A DNA stretch of 5,667 nucleotides from Candidatus Aenigmatarchaeota archaeon. GTDB taxonomy: Archaea > Aenigmatarchaeota > Aenigmatarchaeia > QMZP01. Positions 1 through 5,667 of this stretch are shown piece by piece (within the stretch, counting starts at the first letter, position 1; each line of letters starts with the position of its first letter). Where the stretch lies: assembly GCA_003663225.1 (NCBI GenBank), contig QMZP01000064.1, forward strand, positions 1 to 5,667. Reading direction: 5' to 3'. The notes below the pieces were generated by a model. It saw only the letters and a list, made by a program, of their open reading frames with translations, made no database searches and had not been told where the DNA came from. The translations under genes and the position numbers were made by a program.

Positions 1-618
1 CTGCTGCTCTTTCATGAACAGGAACCGCTTGAGTTCCTTGATCGTCTTCATCACCTCAGGGTTGGATATGACAGAGCCGCTGGTCCTGACCTCATCAAGG
101 ACCCAGCAGAGTTGCTCATCAAGCTTCACCAGCTCATCAATCTCCGCGGAGATGATAGCGGCATCCTCTCTGAGCTTGTCAACCCTCATCTTTATCCTGA
201 GGCATTCCTGTGATTTTGGGTCCCTGCCCTTGACGTTCACCTCGATGTTGTAGAGGTTCTCCATCATCCTGAGCCTGCCTTGGACAGGCTCGAGAACCTC
301 TTTTCTCTTTTTGCACATGTCCCTGATATTGGTGAGCCAGGAGTGAAGCTGCTCTTCGTCAGGGATATCCGGGTCTATCACCAGGGCATCCATATCAGTG
401 ACCTCAGGGGCAGGCCCTTTGGACGCTGTCCGGGGGTCGTTAGTGGAGTTGATGATAGCCGGTAGGATGTAGAAGCCGGCAAGGCACCCCAGCAGAAGCC
501 CGGCGACGAATGCCAGTGACATGCCGCCTATGCTGCTCCTGCTTCTGATTATGACAGGGTCAGGAGTGCCATGGCTCTCTTCCTGTACCCTGGGTTCATC
601 GTCATACATTTCCGTCAT
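1..618 (-). CDS. Single-pass membrane protein with coiled-coil-like ectodomain (3' end outside window)
   Basis: Function not recognised. My reading gives 206 residues from an ATG at 618 with no stop before the left edge, so the C-terminus is missing. The N-terminus (residues 1-28) is acidic then basic (RSRSS), followed by one strongly hydrophobic helix at about residues 33-56 that includes LAFVAGLLLGCLAGFYILP. A Pro/Thr-containing linker follows. From about residue 85 the chain is rich in Leu, Glu, Lys and Arg with heptad-like spacing, which suggests a long helical or coiled-coil region. Basic residues just before the helix and the long polar tail suggest an N-in, C-out topology. The start is supported by AAGGAG 7 bases upstream, and the gene begins 17 bases after the permease stop, so it is probably in the same operon. 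It could be an accessory or adaptor subunit of the transporter, but no biotinyl-lipoyl or beta-barrel adaptor domain is visible in the part seen. Confidence 0.88.
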   Translation of the reverse strand, partial: MTEMYDDEPRVQEESHGTPDPVIIRSRSSIGGMSLAFVAGLLLGCLAGFYILPAIINSTNDPRTASKGPAPEVTDMDALVIDPDIPDEEQLHSWLTNIRDMCKKRKEVLEPVQGRLRMMENLYNIEVNVKGRDPKSQECLRIKMRVDKLREDAAIISAEIDELVKLDEQLCWVLDEVRTSGSVISNPEVMKTIKELKRFLFMKEQQ

Positions 619-625
619 AATTACT

Positions 626-631
626 CTCCTT
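626..631 (-). promoter_or_regulatory. Ribosome binding site of the coiled-coil membrane protein
   Basis: AAGGAG on the minus strand lies 7 bases before the ATG at 618, within the 17-base gap after the permease stop codon. It fixes the start of a gene whose ORF runs off the window. Confidence 0.85.
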
Positions 632-635
632 ACAG

Positions 636-3600
636 CTATTCCCTCCTGGCGAGCAAGACGCGGATGGGGGGTTTGCAGCTCCTCCATACCGAGAACATGA
701 CCCCGAGAAGGGAGAACACAACGCAGACCAGAAGCGCGGTGAGGTAGAGCCACCAGAACTTGAAGCTCAGCAGCGAGACCGACACCACGCTCCCCAATGA
801 GATGTAGAACCTGGCCAGCATCGACCGGACGAACGGCTCGAGCACGACCGCGGCTATCAGGGCAAGGCTAAAGGAGCAGGCACCGAGTATCAGCCCCTGC
901 ATGAGGAACATGCGAGAGATTATCCTGCGGTTGCCTCCGAACGCCCGGATTATGCCGATTTGGTACAGCTCGTTCTTTGTGTTCATCCAAGTCGTGATGG
1001 TCACATTCAGCATCCCGCCGAATATGCTTCCAAAGACGAGCAGGGACACCAGCAGGACCATGATGTTGCCCATCTTTCTGAGGTTTTCCTGCTCCTCGAG
1101 CGAGTCCTCGGTGCCATATCCCATGGTCTTGAGATGCTTCACCACGGGTTCGACGTCATCTATGTCCCTGACGTACACGTTGCAGCGGGCGTGCCCCACC
1201 TTACCGTACAGGTCAGAGGCTGTGATGAATGCACCCTTGCGCTCATTGTAGGTTATCTTGCCCTGTATCCACAGGGAGATGTTGTTCGCCAGCTCAGCCG
1301 GTATGTACGCCGTCTTGCCGGCTACCACGCCAACGACATTGAACCTGATGTGCAGGTTGGGTTCATTGGGCGAGCGCTTCTGCTTCTTGTCGAACCTGAG
1401 CTGCACAGTAGTCCCAATAACACTATCTGGGTCCTTACCATGCTGCTTCACTACGCTTTCGGGGAGCACTATTGTGCACGTGTCTCCTGCACCCACCCAC
1501 TCACCGGCAAGCAGGTCCAGGGCGTTGACGAGGAGGTCATCCTCTTCCACCCCGAGCATGCTGAAGGGTTTGCCTGTGCTGTCGGCAACGCGGCCCTCGA
1601 CATATATCTCGGGATGGACCTGGCGGAACATTATCTCGTTCCTGAGGATTGGCACCAGGCGCGTGTCCATCATGCCGTCCTGCGAGCCGAGGTCTGTTAT
1701 CCTGCACTGCACCACCTCGGTCTCCTTGAGACTGAAGAGCCGCTTGAGCGTGAAGCCTTTAAGCGCCCTCTCCATGCCAAGGCATAATGAGGCTTCTGGT
1801 ACCATGACCTCTGCTGAATCCATGCTGCAGGGCTCGACCCTCCCGAGGAGTCTCATGGTGTTCGAAGACACGAAGGACTTCGGGACGAGCATGAAGTTCG
1901 AGGGAAGGAAGCTCTCATCAACCACCTTGAGCGAGATCCGGTTCTTCCCGAAGAAGGCGCGGGAGGGGGCATAGTACCTTGCCGTGCCGGTATTACCCAC
2001 CATCGCCTCACCATCCTTCAGGGAACTGTAAGACCTCGCCCAGGCATACGGCAGCCTTGACACGGATTCGTCGTTTATGAACACCGGCCTGAACTTCTCG
2101 GCATAACCTCCGACAGAGAGGCTCACCTCAGGCAGCACTTCCATCTCCACGATTTCGAGTGCCATCGGGCTGTCAACCTTGCCCTTCAGATACTTTGCCA
2201 TGGCCCTGCTGTTCCTGTTGTGCACCACCAGGATGCAGGAATAGGAGGTGAACACACCAGGCGGCGCGTAGGAGCGGGGATATTCCTCGCCCAGGGTTAC
2301 CTTGAAGAACCCTTTCGCCGTATCTTCTTCCTTGACGAAGCTCTTCATGACAGAGGAAGGGAGCCATACCTCATCAGAGTCTCCATGGAACACGCCGGCA
2401 ATGAAGAGGCCTTCCCTGGATGCCCAGTCTCTGAACGCCTTAGACCGGGCGAAGGGCTTATTAGCATCGCTGATTGTCACTACTACAGGAACCGCCCTCT
2501 TGCCCTTGCCGCCAGGTATCGGCAAAGACATCTTCTCAAGGGCACCATCGCCTATGAATCGGGCGGTGACCTCATTCTCGCCTATGGTGACGGTCCCCTG
2601 CCGGAACCTCTCGTTCTCCCTCACGCGCAGGTTTTCGTCCATGCGGTAGAAGGCAACAGTGAAGTCTGCATCCATCGGCAGCCTGCGATTGAACGCCTTG
2701 CTCAGCTGCTTGACAGCAACCGGGTCAGGCGTCCACACGATGCAGGAATTGGACGTCTCTAGCTTCACTCCCATGTAGCCTGCAGTCACATCGCTGCACA
2801 GGATGTCGAATGCACTGCCTGCCGTGCCATCCTTCACTACTCCTGACACGGTGAGGTGCATGGGGAAGCCCCTGACTATAAGCTGCGGGTAGGACCCGTC
2901 TGCCCTGCGTATGGCCTTAGAGAACGTCTCGGATACCAGGACGTTGCCGGTCCTCGATATGGCCGTTGAAGTGCGACGCCCAATGACATCAAGGATATCA
3001 CTGGAATCAGGAACCGCCTTGATTCTGACATCATACTCCATACCACCGGCAGAGGCCTTGGACTCAAACATCCTGAACATCCCAGAAACGGGGTTTATCC
3101 CACACGACCTGAGCGCACGCTCCATGGTAGACATGTCTGATGGTGTCATGGCGCTGCCGCCGCCCCTGGAGACAACCAGCCAGGGGGTGCCGCCTTCGAA
3201 GGAGTACTGCATGAACGAACCCACCCTCTCAAGCCCGATGTTGAACTGTTCGGACTCATTCTTGAGGGCCTGCTCGCTCACACTGCCGTCGAAGAACGCC
3301 CTTGCCGATGCATACCTGCACTCTGGTATGGGCACACCGCCACCCGGTTCTGGCACGTCCTCTATGCCGTTCCCGCACCAGAGGTCAAGATATGACAACA
3401 CCTTGAGGGGAAGGAAAGCCTCCTTGATATGGCTTCCCTTCTTCACTCCAACCAGCCTGAACTCGCGGTTGAAGCGCTGGACAGAACCGCCGACCGTGCG
3501 CTCAGCGGAAATGGAAACTGTCTCGGGGACGCTTCCATTATCAAGGCTGCCCCACATCCTTTCCAGCAAGGCCTCGGATACCACAATTTCGCTGGCGTCA

Positions 3601-4043
3601 TCGGAACTCACGCCTCCGCCCCATGCCATTTTGCTCCTGGTAAAACCAGGGTCTCCTGGTACAGTGCTCTCGGCGTATACTACCACGGACTCTCCGCCGC
3701 GGACGCTGAGAGTGACGCCGAGCTTTACCTGCTCGAACACCTTCACCACTCTCTCGTCCCGGAGGATATCCGCCTTTGTTTGCTCGTCGAAGCGCATGTC
3801 CTCGTCGAGCAGCGCGCTGTCCGGGCACACCGCAACAATCCTCGTGGGCAGGCTGTTCGCCAGCAGGTCCTGCTGATACGAGTGTATGGAGGACCCGTAA
3901 TAGCCGAGCACAAGAATGTACACAGCGGCTATCGCCACGATTATGACGTTCAGGATGAACGGCCAGAGGTTGTTGTGATGCCTTATCTTGGACAGTACGC
4001 ATGAAAGGCTTTGCACAAAGCCCATGTTATCACTACTCTTCAT
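636..4043 (-). CDS. Giant FtsX/MacB-type ABC transporter permease
   Basis: Membrane subunit of a MacB-fold (type VII) ABC transporter, 1135 residues. Topology read from the sequence: a short cytoplasmic N-terminus, TM1 at about 27-49, an extracytoplasmic region at about 50-990, then TM2 (about 993-1017), TM3 (about 1046-1070) and TM4 (about 1098-1120). The loop after TM2 contains NELYQIGIIRAFGGNRR, closely matching the FtsX-family pattern (EIGILRAIGA) that contacts the ATPase. A helical stalk (about 979-991, SLEEQENLRKMGN) leads into TM2 as in MacB. MacB and LolC/E ectodomains are usually about 200-250 residues; this one is about four times larger and seems to contain several MacB-core-like units. 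The units ending in LVGV near 195-200 and VVGV near 903-906 are the clearest. Twelve cysteines lie in the ectodomain. The start has AAAGGAG 9 bases upstream, and the gene follows the ATPase by 2 bases, indicating translational coupling. The likely role is ATP-driven mechanical work on an extracytoplasmic substrate; the substrate is unknown. I see no frameshift or internal stop. Confidence 0.95.
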   Translation of the reverse strand: MKSSDNMGFVQSLSCVLSKIRHHNNLWPFILNVIIVAIAAVYILVLGYYGSSIHSYQQDLLANSLPTRIVAVCPDSALLDEDMRFDEQTKADILRDERVVKVFEQVKLGVTLSVRGGESVVVYAESTVPGDPGFTRSKMAWGGGVSSDDASEIVVSEALLERMWGSLDNGSVPETVSISAERTVGGSVQRFNREFRLVGVKKGSHIKEAFLPLKVLSYLDLWCGNGIEDVPEPGGGVPIPECRYASARAFFDGSVSEQALKNESEQFNIGLERVGSFMQYSFEGGTPWLVVSRGGGSAMTPSDMSTMERALRSCGINPVSGMFRMFESKASAGGMEYDVRIKAVPDSSDILDVIGRRTSTAISRTGNVLVSETFSKAIRRADGSYPQLIVRGFPMHLTVSGVVKDGTAGSAFDILCSDVTAGYMGVKLETSNSCIVWTPDPVAVKQLSKAFNRRLPMDADFTVAFYRMDENLRVRENERFRQGTVTIGENEVTARFIGDGALEKMSLPIPGGKGKRAVPVVVTISDANKPFARSKAFRDWASREGLFIAGVFHGDSDEVWLPSSVMKSFVKEEDTAKGFFKVTLGEEYPRSYAPPGVFTSYSCILVVHNRNSRAMAKYLKGKVDSPMALEIVEMEVLPEVSLSVGGYAEKFRPVFINDESVSRLPYAWARSYSSLKDGEAMVGNTGTARYYAPSRAFFGKNRISLKVVDESFLPSNFMLVPKSFVSSNTMRLLGRVEPCSMDSAEVMVPEASLCLGMERALKGFTLKRLFSLKETEVVQCRITDLGSQDGMMDTRLVPILRNEIMFRQVHPEIYVEGRVADSTGKPFSMLGVEEDDLLVNALDLLAGEWVGAGDTCTIVLPESVVKQHGKDPDSVIGTTVQLRFDKKQKRSPNEPNLHIRFNVVGVVAGKTAYIPAELANNISLWIQGKITYNERKGAFITASDLYGKVGHARCNVYVRDIDDVEPVVKHLKTMGYGTEDSLEEQENLRKMGNIMVLLVSLLVFGSIFGGMLNVTITTWMNTKNELYQIGIIRAFGGNRRIISRMFLMQGLILGACSFSLALIAAVVLEPFVRSMLARFYISLGSVVSVSLLSFKFWWLYLTALLVCVVFSLLGVMFSVWRSCKPPIRVLLARRE

Positions 4044-4045
4044 GT

Positions 4046-5104
4046 TTACCGTCTCCTTTCCATGATACCGGTGTCAGTGAACTCGAAGATGGTCTTGCAG
4101 TACTTCGCTGCCATCCTCCGGTCATGAGTGACCATTACCACCGTGCAACCGGTCTCGCTCTGGAACCTGCTAATCATGTCCATCACGGTCTTGCCCGTAG
4201 CCTCGTCGAGGTCGCCTGTTGGCTCGTCAGCGAGTATTATACTGGGCCTGGTCGCGAATGCTCGGGCAACCGATACCCGCTGTTTCTGCCCGCCGGACAG
4301 CTGGGACGGGAAGCTGCGGTGCTTTCCCTTCAGCCCCATCCGTTCCAGCCACTGTATGGCAAAGCGCCTGGTCTCCCACCAGCTGGACCCTTTCAGTACC
4401 ATAGGGAGGGCCACGTTCTTCCAGGCGGGGAGGTAGCTCACCAGGTTGTGCTCCTGGAAGATGAAGCCCACGTTGTTGCGCCTGTATTCGTGCATGTAGG
4501 CTTCATCATCGTAGCATATCATCCTTCCATGGAAGTAAACGCTGCCTTTGTCAGGGAAGTCCAGGCCGCCAAGGACGTTCAGCAGGGTGCTCTTGCCCCT
4601 GCCGCTCACACCGATGACAGCGACCATCTCTTTGGCCGGTATCTCAGCGTTCACGTCTCTCAGGGCGACTACCTGGCTCTGCCCGTTCCCGTACACCTTG
4701 TAGACATGGGAAAGCTGGAAGGCAGGGACAACGCGCCTTCTGGAAGACAGGACGCCGGAGGAAAGGGCTTCTTCCTGAGGCGTCCTAATCCGCCCATAAG
4801 GAGTAGTATGCGCACCAACCATTCCCGTGGAAGCGGACCGTGTTGCTTTACTGCGGACATTTTGCTGCCCCGACATGGAACCAGCTGGTGTTGTATTGTC
4901 CCTGACATTGACATGGGGGTTAGGGCTCTCAGGCTCATGATCGGGCGGAACGGGTATGTCGTTGGCGGCAGGCACCTTCTCGGCACCGTCCGCTCGTTGG
5001 GGCACATCAGGCTCTGCCTTTGATACCCCTGTATCAGAACCGATGGGCGGCTTGATGGCCTTTTCGCCACCATCATCGATTATCCTCAGCAATCTCTTGA
5101 ACAT
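4046..5104 (-). CDS. ABC transporter ATP-binding protein, MacB/LolD/FtsE type, with long N-terminal extension
   Basis: Cytoplasmic ATPase that should power the adjacent permease. I prefer the ATG at 5104 (352 residues) because AAAGGA lies 8 bases upstream; a GTG at 5134 in the same frame would add 10 residues but has no clear binding site and falls at the edge of a hairpin. The nucleotide-binding domain occupies about residues 126-350. It shows an A-loop tyrosine near 138, Walker [10 protein letters not shown] at 165-173, Q-loop glutamine 217 (FQEHNL), signature LSGGQKQRV from 269, Walker B ILADE at 290-294, D-loop GDLD at 297-300 and the switch histidine 327 (VTHD). All catalytic residues are present. 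Oddities are an Arg inside Walker A, where Ser or Ala is usual in this family, and about 125 residues before the domain. That extension begins with a basic amphipathic stretch (MFKRLLRII) and continues as a Pro-, Asp/Glu- and Ser/Thr-rich, probably disordered segment. LolD and FtsE are normally about 220-235 residues. Gene order and motifs make the assignment very secure; the substrate is unknown. Confidence 0.95.
   Translation of the reverse strand: MFKRLLRIIDDGGEKAIKPPIGSDTGVSKAEPDVPQRADGAEKVPAANDIPVPPDHEPESPNPHVNVRDNTTPAGSMSGQQNVRSKATRSASTGMVGAHTTPYGRIRTPQEEALSSGVLSSRRRVVPAFQLSHVYKVYGNGQSQVVALRDVNAEIPAKEMVAVIGVSGRGKSTLLNVLGGLDFPDKGSVYFHGRMICYDDEAYMHEYRRNNVGFIFQEHNLVSYLPAWKNVALPMVLKGSSWWETRRFAIQWLERMGLKGKHRSFPSQLSGGQKQRVSVARAFATRPSIILADEPTGDLDEATGKTVMDMISRFQSETGCTVVMVTHDRRMAAKYCKTIFEFTDTGIMERRR
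4053..4059 (-). promoter_or_regulatory. Ribosome binding site of the permease, inside the end of the ATPase gene
   Basis: AAAGGAG on the minus strand lies 9 bases before the permease ATG at 4043. It is made from the codons for the final Glu-Arg-Arg of the ATPase, so the same bases end one protein and initiate the next. This supports tight co-translation of the two subunits. Confidence 0.85.
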
Positions 5105-5112
5105 AACACGTA

Positions 5113-5118
5113 TCCTTT
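5113..5118 (-). promoter_or_regulatory. Ribosome binding site deciding the ATPase start
   Basis: AAAGGA on the minus strand lies 8 bases before the ATG at 5104. It resembles the site before the permease (GGAAAGGA in both cases) and favours the ATG over the upstream in-frame GTG at 5134. It lies just 3' of a strong hairpin, which would leave it exposed. Confidence 0.75.
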
Positions 5119-5120
5119 CC

Positions 5121-5153
5121 AAGGTGCCCGCCACCTGCCATGGTGGGCACCCT
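5121..5153 (-). other. Stem-loop between the upstream gene and the ATPase gene
   Basis: Read on the minus strand, GGTGCCCACCA (5151-5141) pairs with TGGCGGGCACC (5133-5123) with one A-C mismatch, around a 7-base loop (5140-5134). One G-U and one A-U pair can extend the base to 5153/5121. No T-run follows, so it does not look like a standard intrinsic terminator. Its 3' edge is 2 bases from the GG preceding the AAAGGA site of the ATPase gene. It could protect or process the transcript, or modulate translation of the ATPase and permease; the role is inferred. Confidence 0.7.
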
Positions 5154-5168
5154 GATAAGAGGCATCAG
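5152..5168 (-). other. Small inverted repeat abutting the main stem-loop
   Basis: CTGAT and ATCAG form a 5-base-pair stem with a 7-base loop, starting at the base after the stop codon of the upstream gene. It shares its last two bases with the foot of the larger stem-loop, so the two may stack or compete. A stem this short may be coincidental. Confidence 0.35.
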
Positions 5169-5667
5169 TTACGGCAGGAACTTTTCCCTCACCCACCCGA
5201 ACATGATATCGTCTGACCAGGGGAACCGCTCGGAGTTCACCTCATTCTGCAGGCTGGGCAGGAAGAAGCGTTCTATCCTGTATGCGAGGTTCCGCCGGTC
5301 ACGTTCAGGCATCGAGCGGATCTCGGACCTCGTCTTGTTCAGGATGCTGTGCTCGCCGATGGGAAGGAACCTCGCCCTCAGCTGGGTATCCATGGCAACC
5401 GGCCATTCCTCCCAGAAGAACGAGTCCTCACCCAGGCGCATATCCATCACCATCTTGCGGATCTCGGTAACGCTCTGGGGGTTCTTGACAAGCACGGCGC
5501 TCAGAAGGTTGAGCTCGCTCATGAGTGTTTTGAGCTCGGTCTTCGCGGTGTAGACTTCTCGCTCGACTATCTGGACACCCGACGACTCAGTGCAGATCCA
5601 GCCTGTTGAGAAAGCGGGCACACCGGGTCCCAGCCGCTGGGCATCGACGCCTGCTGCTTCCAGGAAC
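5169..5667 (-). CDS. C-terminal part of a protein of unknown function (5' end outside window)
   Basis: The frame stays open to the right edge, giving at least 165 residues before a TAA at 5171-5169; the true start lies outside the window. A GTG at 5621 lies in frame but has no ribosome binding site and follows more open coding sequence. The visible part has no hydrophobic membrane segment. After a short Gly/Pro-containing stretch comes a helical, Leu/Glu/Lys-rich segment (TAKTELKTLMSELNLLSAV), then a polar region with several Trp and Phe residues (FFWEEW, FPWSDD, FGWVREKFLP at the end). No known family or catalytic motif is recognised. It precedes the ATPase gene by 64 bases on the same strand, so it probably belongs to the same operon. 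A short stretch resembles the membrane protein at the left end of the window (see findings), so it may be a related accessory subunit whose membrane anchor lies outside the window. Confidence 0.85.
   Translation of the reverse strand, partial: FLEAAGVDAQRLGPGVPAFSTGWICTESSGVQIVEREVYTAKTELKTLMSELNLLSAVLVKNPQSVTEIRKMVMDMRLGEDSFFWEEWPVAMDTQLRARFLPIGEHSILNKTRSEIRSMPERDRRNLAYRIERFFLPSLQNEVNSERFPWSDDIMFGWVREKFLP

Noticed and set aside
1..25. Similarity between the window ends (CTGCTGCT...CAGGAAC at both edges) as a direct repeat
   Set aside because: The match needs a gap of several bases, uses common Leu/Gln/Ala-type codons inside two coding regions, and depends on arbitrary window boundaries.
484..495. 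Lipobox-like LLGC (residues 42-45) in the left-hand membrane protein
   Set aside because: The hydrophobic stretch continues for about ten residues after the cysteine and the N-terminal segment is long and acidic, which fits a membrane anchor better than a lipoprotein signal peptide.
960..1974. Overlapping plus-strand frames of 275 and 238 codons (960-1787, 1258-1974)
   Set aside because: Both are shadows of the permease coding sequence in different frames and overlap each other. The minus-strand frame is continuous and matches an FtsX family permease.
2911..3876. Plus-strand open frame of 321 codons
   Set aside because: It lies entirely opposite the permease gene and has no ribosome binding site or recognisable motif; its translation is Ser/Thr/Pro-rich as expected from the antisense of this codon usage.
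4001..5023. Plus-strand open frame of 340 codons
   Set aside because: It is antisense to the ATPase gene, whose minus-strand frame contains every expected ABC motif. The plus-strand translation is His/Pro/Gly-rich with no known domain.
5102..5134. GTG at 5134 as the ATPase start
   Set aside because: No clear ribosome binding site precedes it and it sits within the stem-loop. The ATG at 5104 has AAAGGA at ideal spacing.
5121..5153. Stem-loop as an intrinsic terminator
   Set aside because: No T-run follows on the minus strand; the next bases are the ATPase ribosome binding site.
5619..5621. GTG at 5621 as the start of the right-hand gene
   Set aside because: The frame is open upstream to the window edge and no ribosome binding site precedes this codon, so the gene is treated as truncated by the window.

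Overview
All genuine coding sequence lies on the minus strand, so the genes read from the right edge of the window to the left. The window looks bacterial: each internal start has a strong AAGGAG-like ribosome binding site at normal spacing, genes are packed tightly, and the transporter resembles MacB/LolD-type ABC systems. Coding GC looks moderately high, with free use of AGG for arginine and ATA for isoleucine. That codon pattern does not fit a typical enteric or pseudomonad, but the sequence alone does not name the phylum.

Layout in transcription order: (1) the C-terminal part of a protein of unknown function, entering from the right edge and ending at 5169; (2) a 64-base spacer (5105-5168) with two abutting hairpins and a ribosome binding site; (3) an ABC transporter ATPase (4046-5104) of the MacB/LolD/FtsE type, with an unusual N-terminal extension of about 125 residues; (4) after 2 bases, a very large FtsX/MacB-type permease (636-4043, 1135 residues) with one N-terminal and three C-terminal membrane helices around an extracytoplasmic region of about 940 residues; (5) after 17 bases, a single-pass membrane protein with a charged, probably coiled-coil ectodomain (1-618), running off the left edge. 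No gene-free stretch reaches 300 bases, and I see no RNA genes, insertion sequences, CRISPR arrays or attachment sites.

The genes most likely form one operon. The ATPase and permease should form a type VII (MacB-fold) ABC machine, a group that usually uses ATP on the cytoplasmic side to move periplasmic domains and extrude or extract substrates (mechanotransmission) rather than to open a classical channel. The left-hand coiled-coil membrane protein sits where an adaptor or accessory subunit might be encoded, but no HlyD/MacA-type adaptor domains are visible. The right-hand partial protein shows a short, weak resemblance to the left-hand one, raising the possibility that two related accessory proteins flank the transporter core. 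The substrate cannot be inferred.

The least ordinary points are the ectodomain, about four times the usual MacB size and apparently built from repeated MacB-core-like modules, the long linker on the ATPase, and the hairpin spacer in front of the ATPase.
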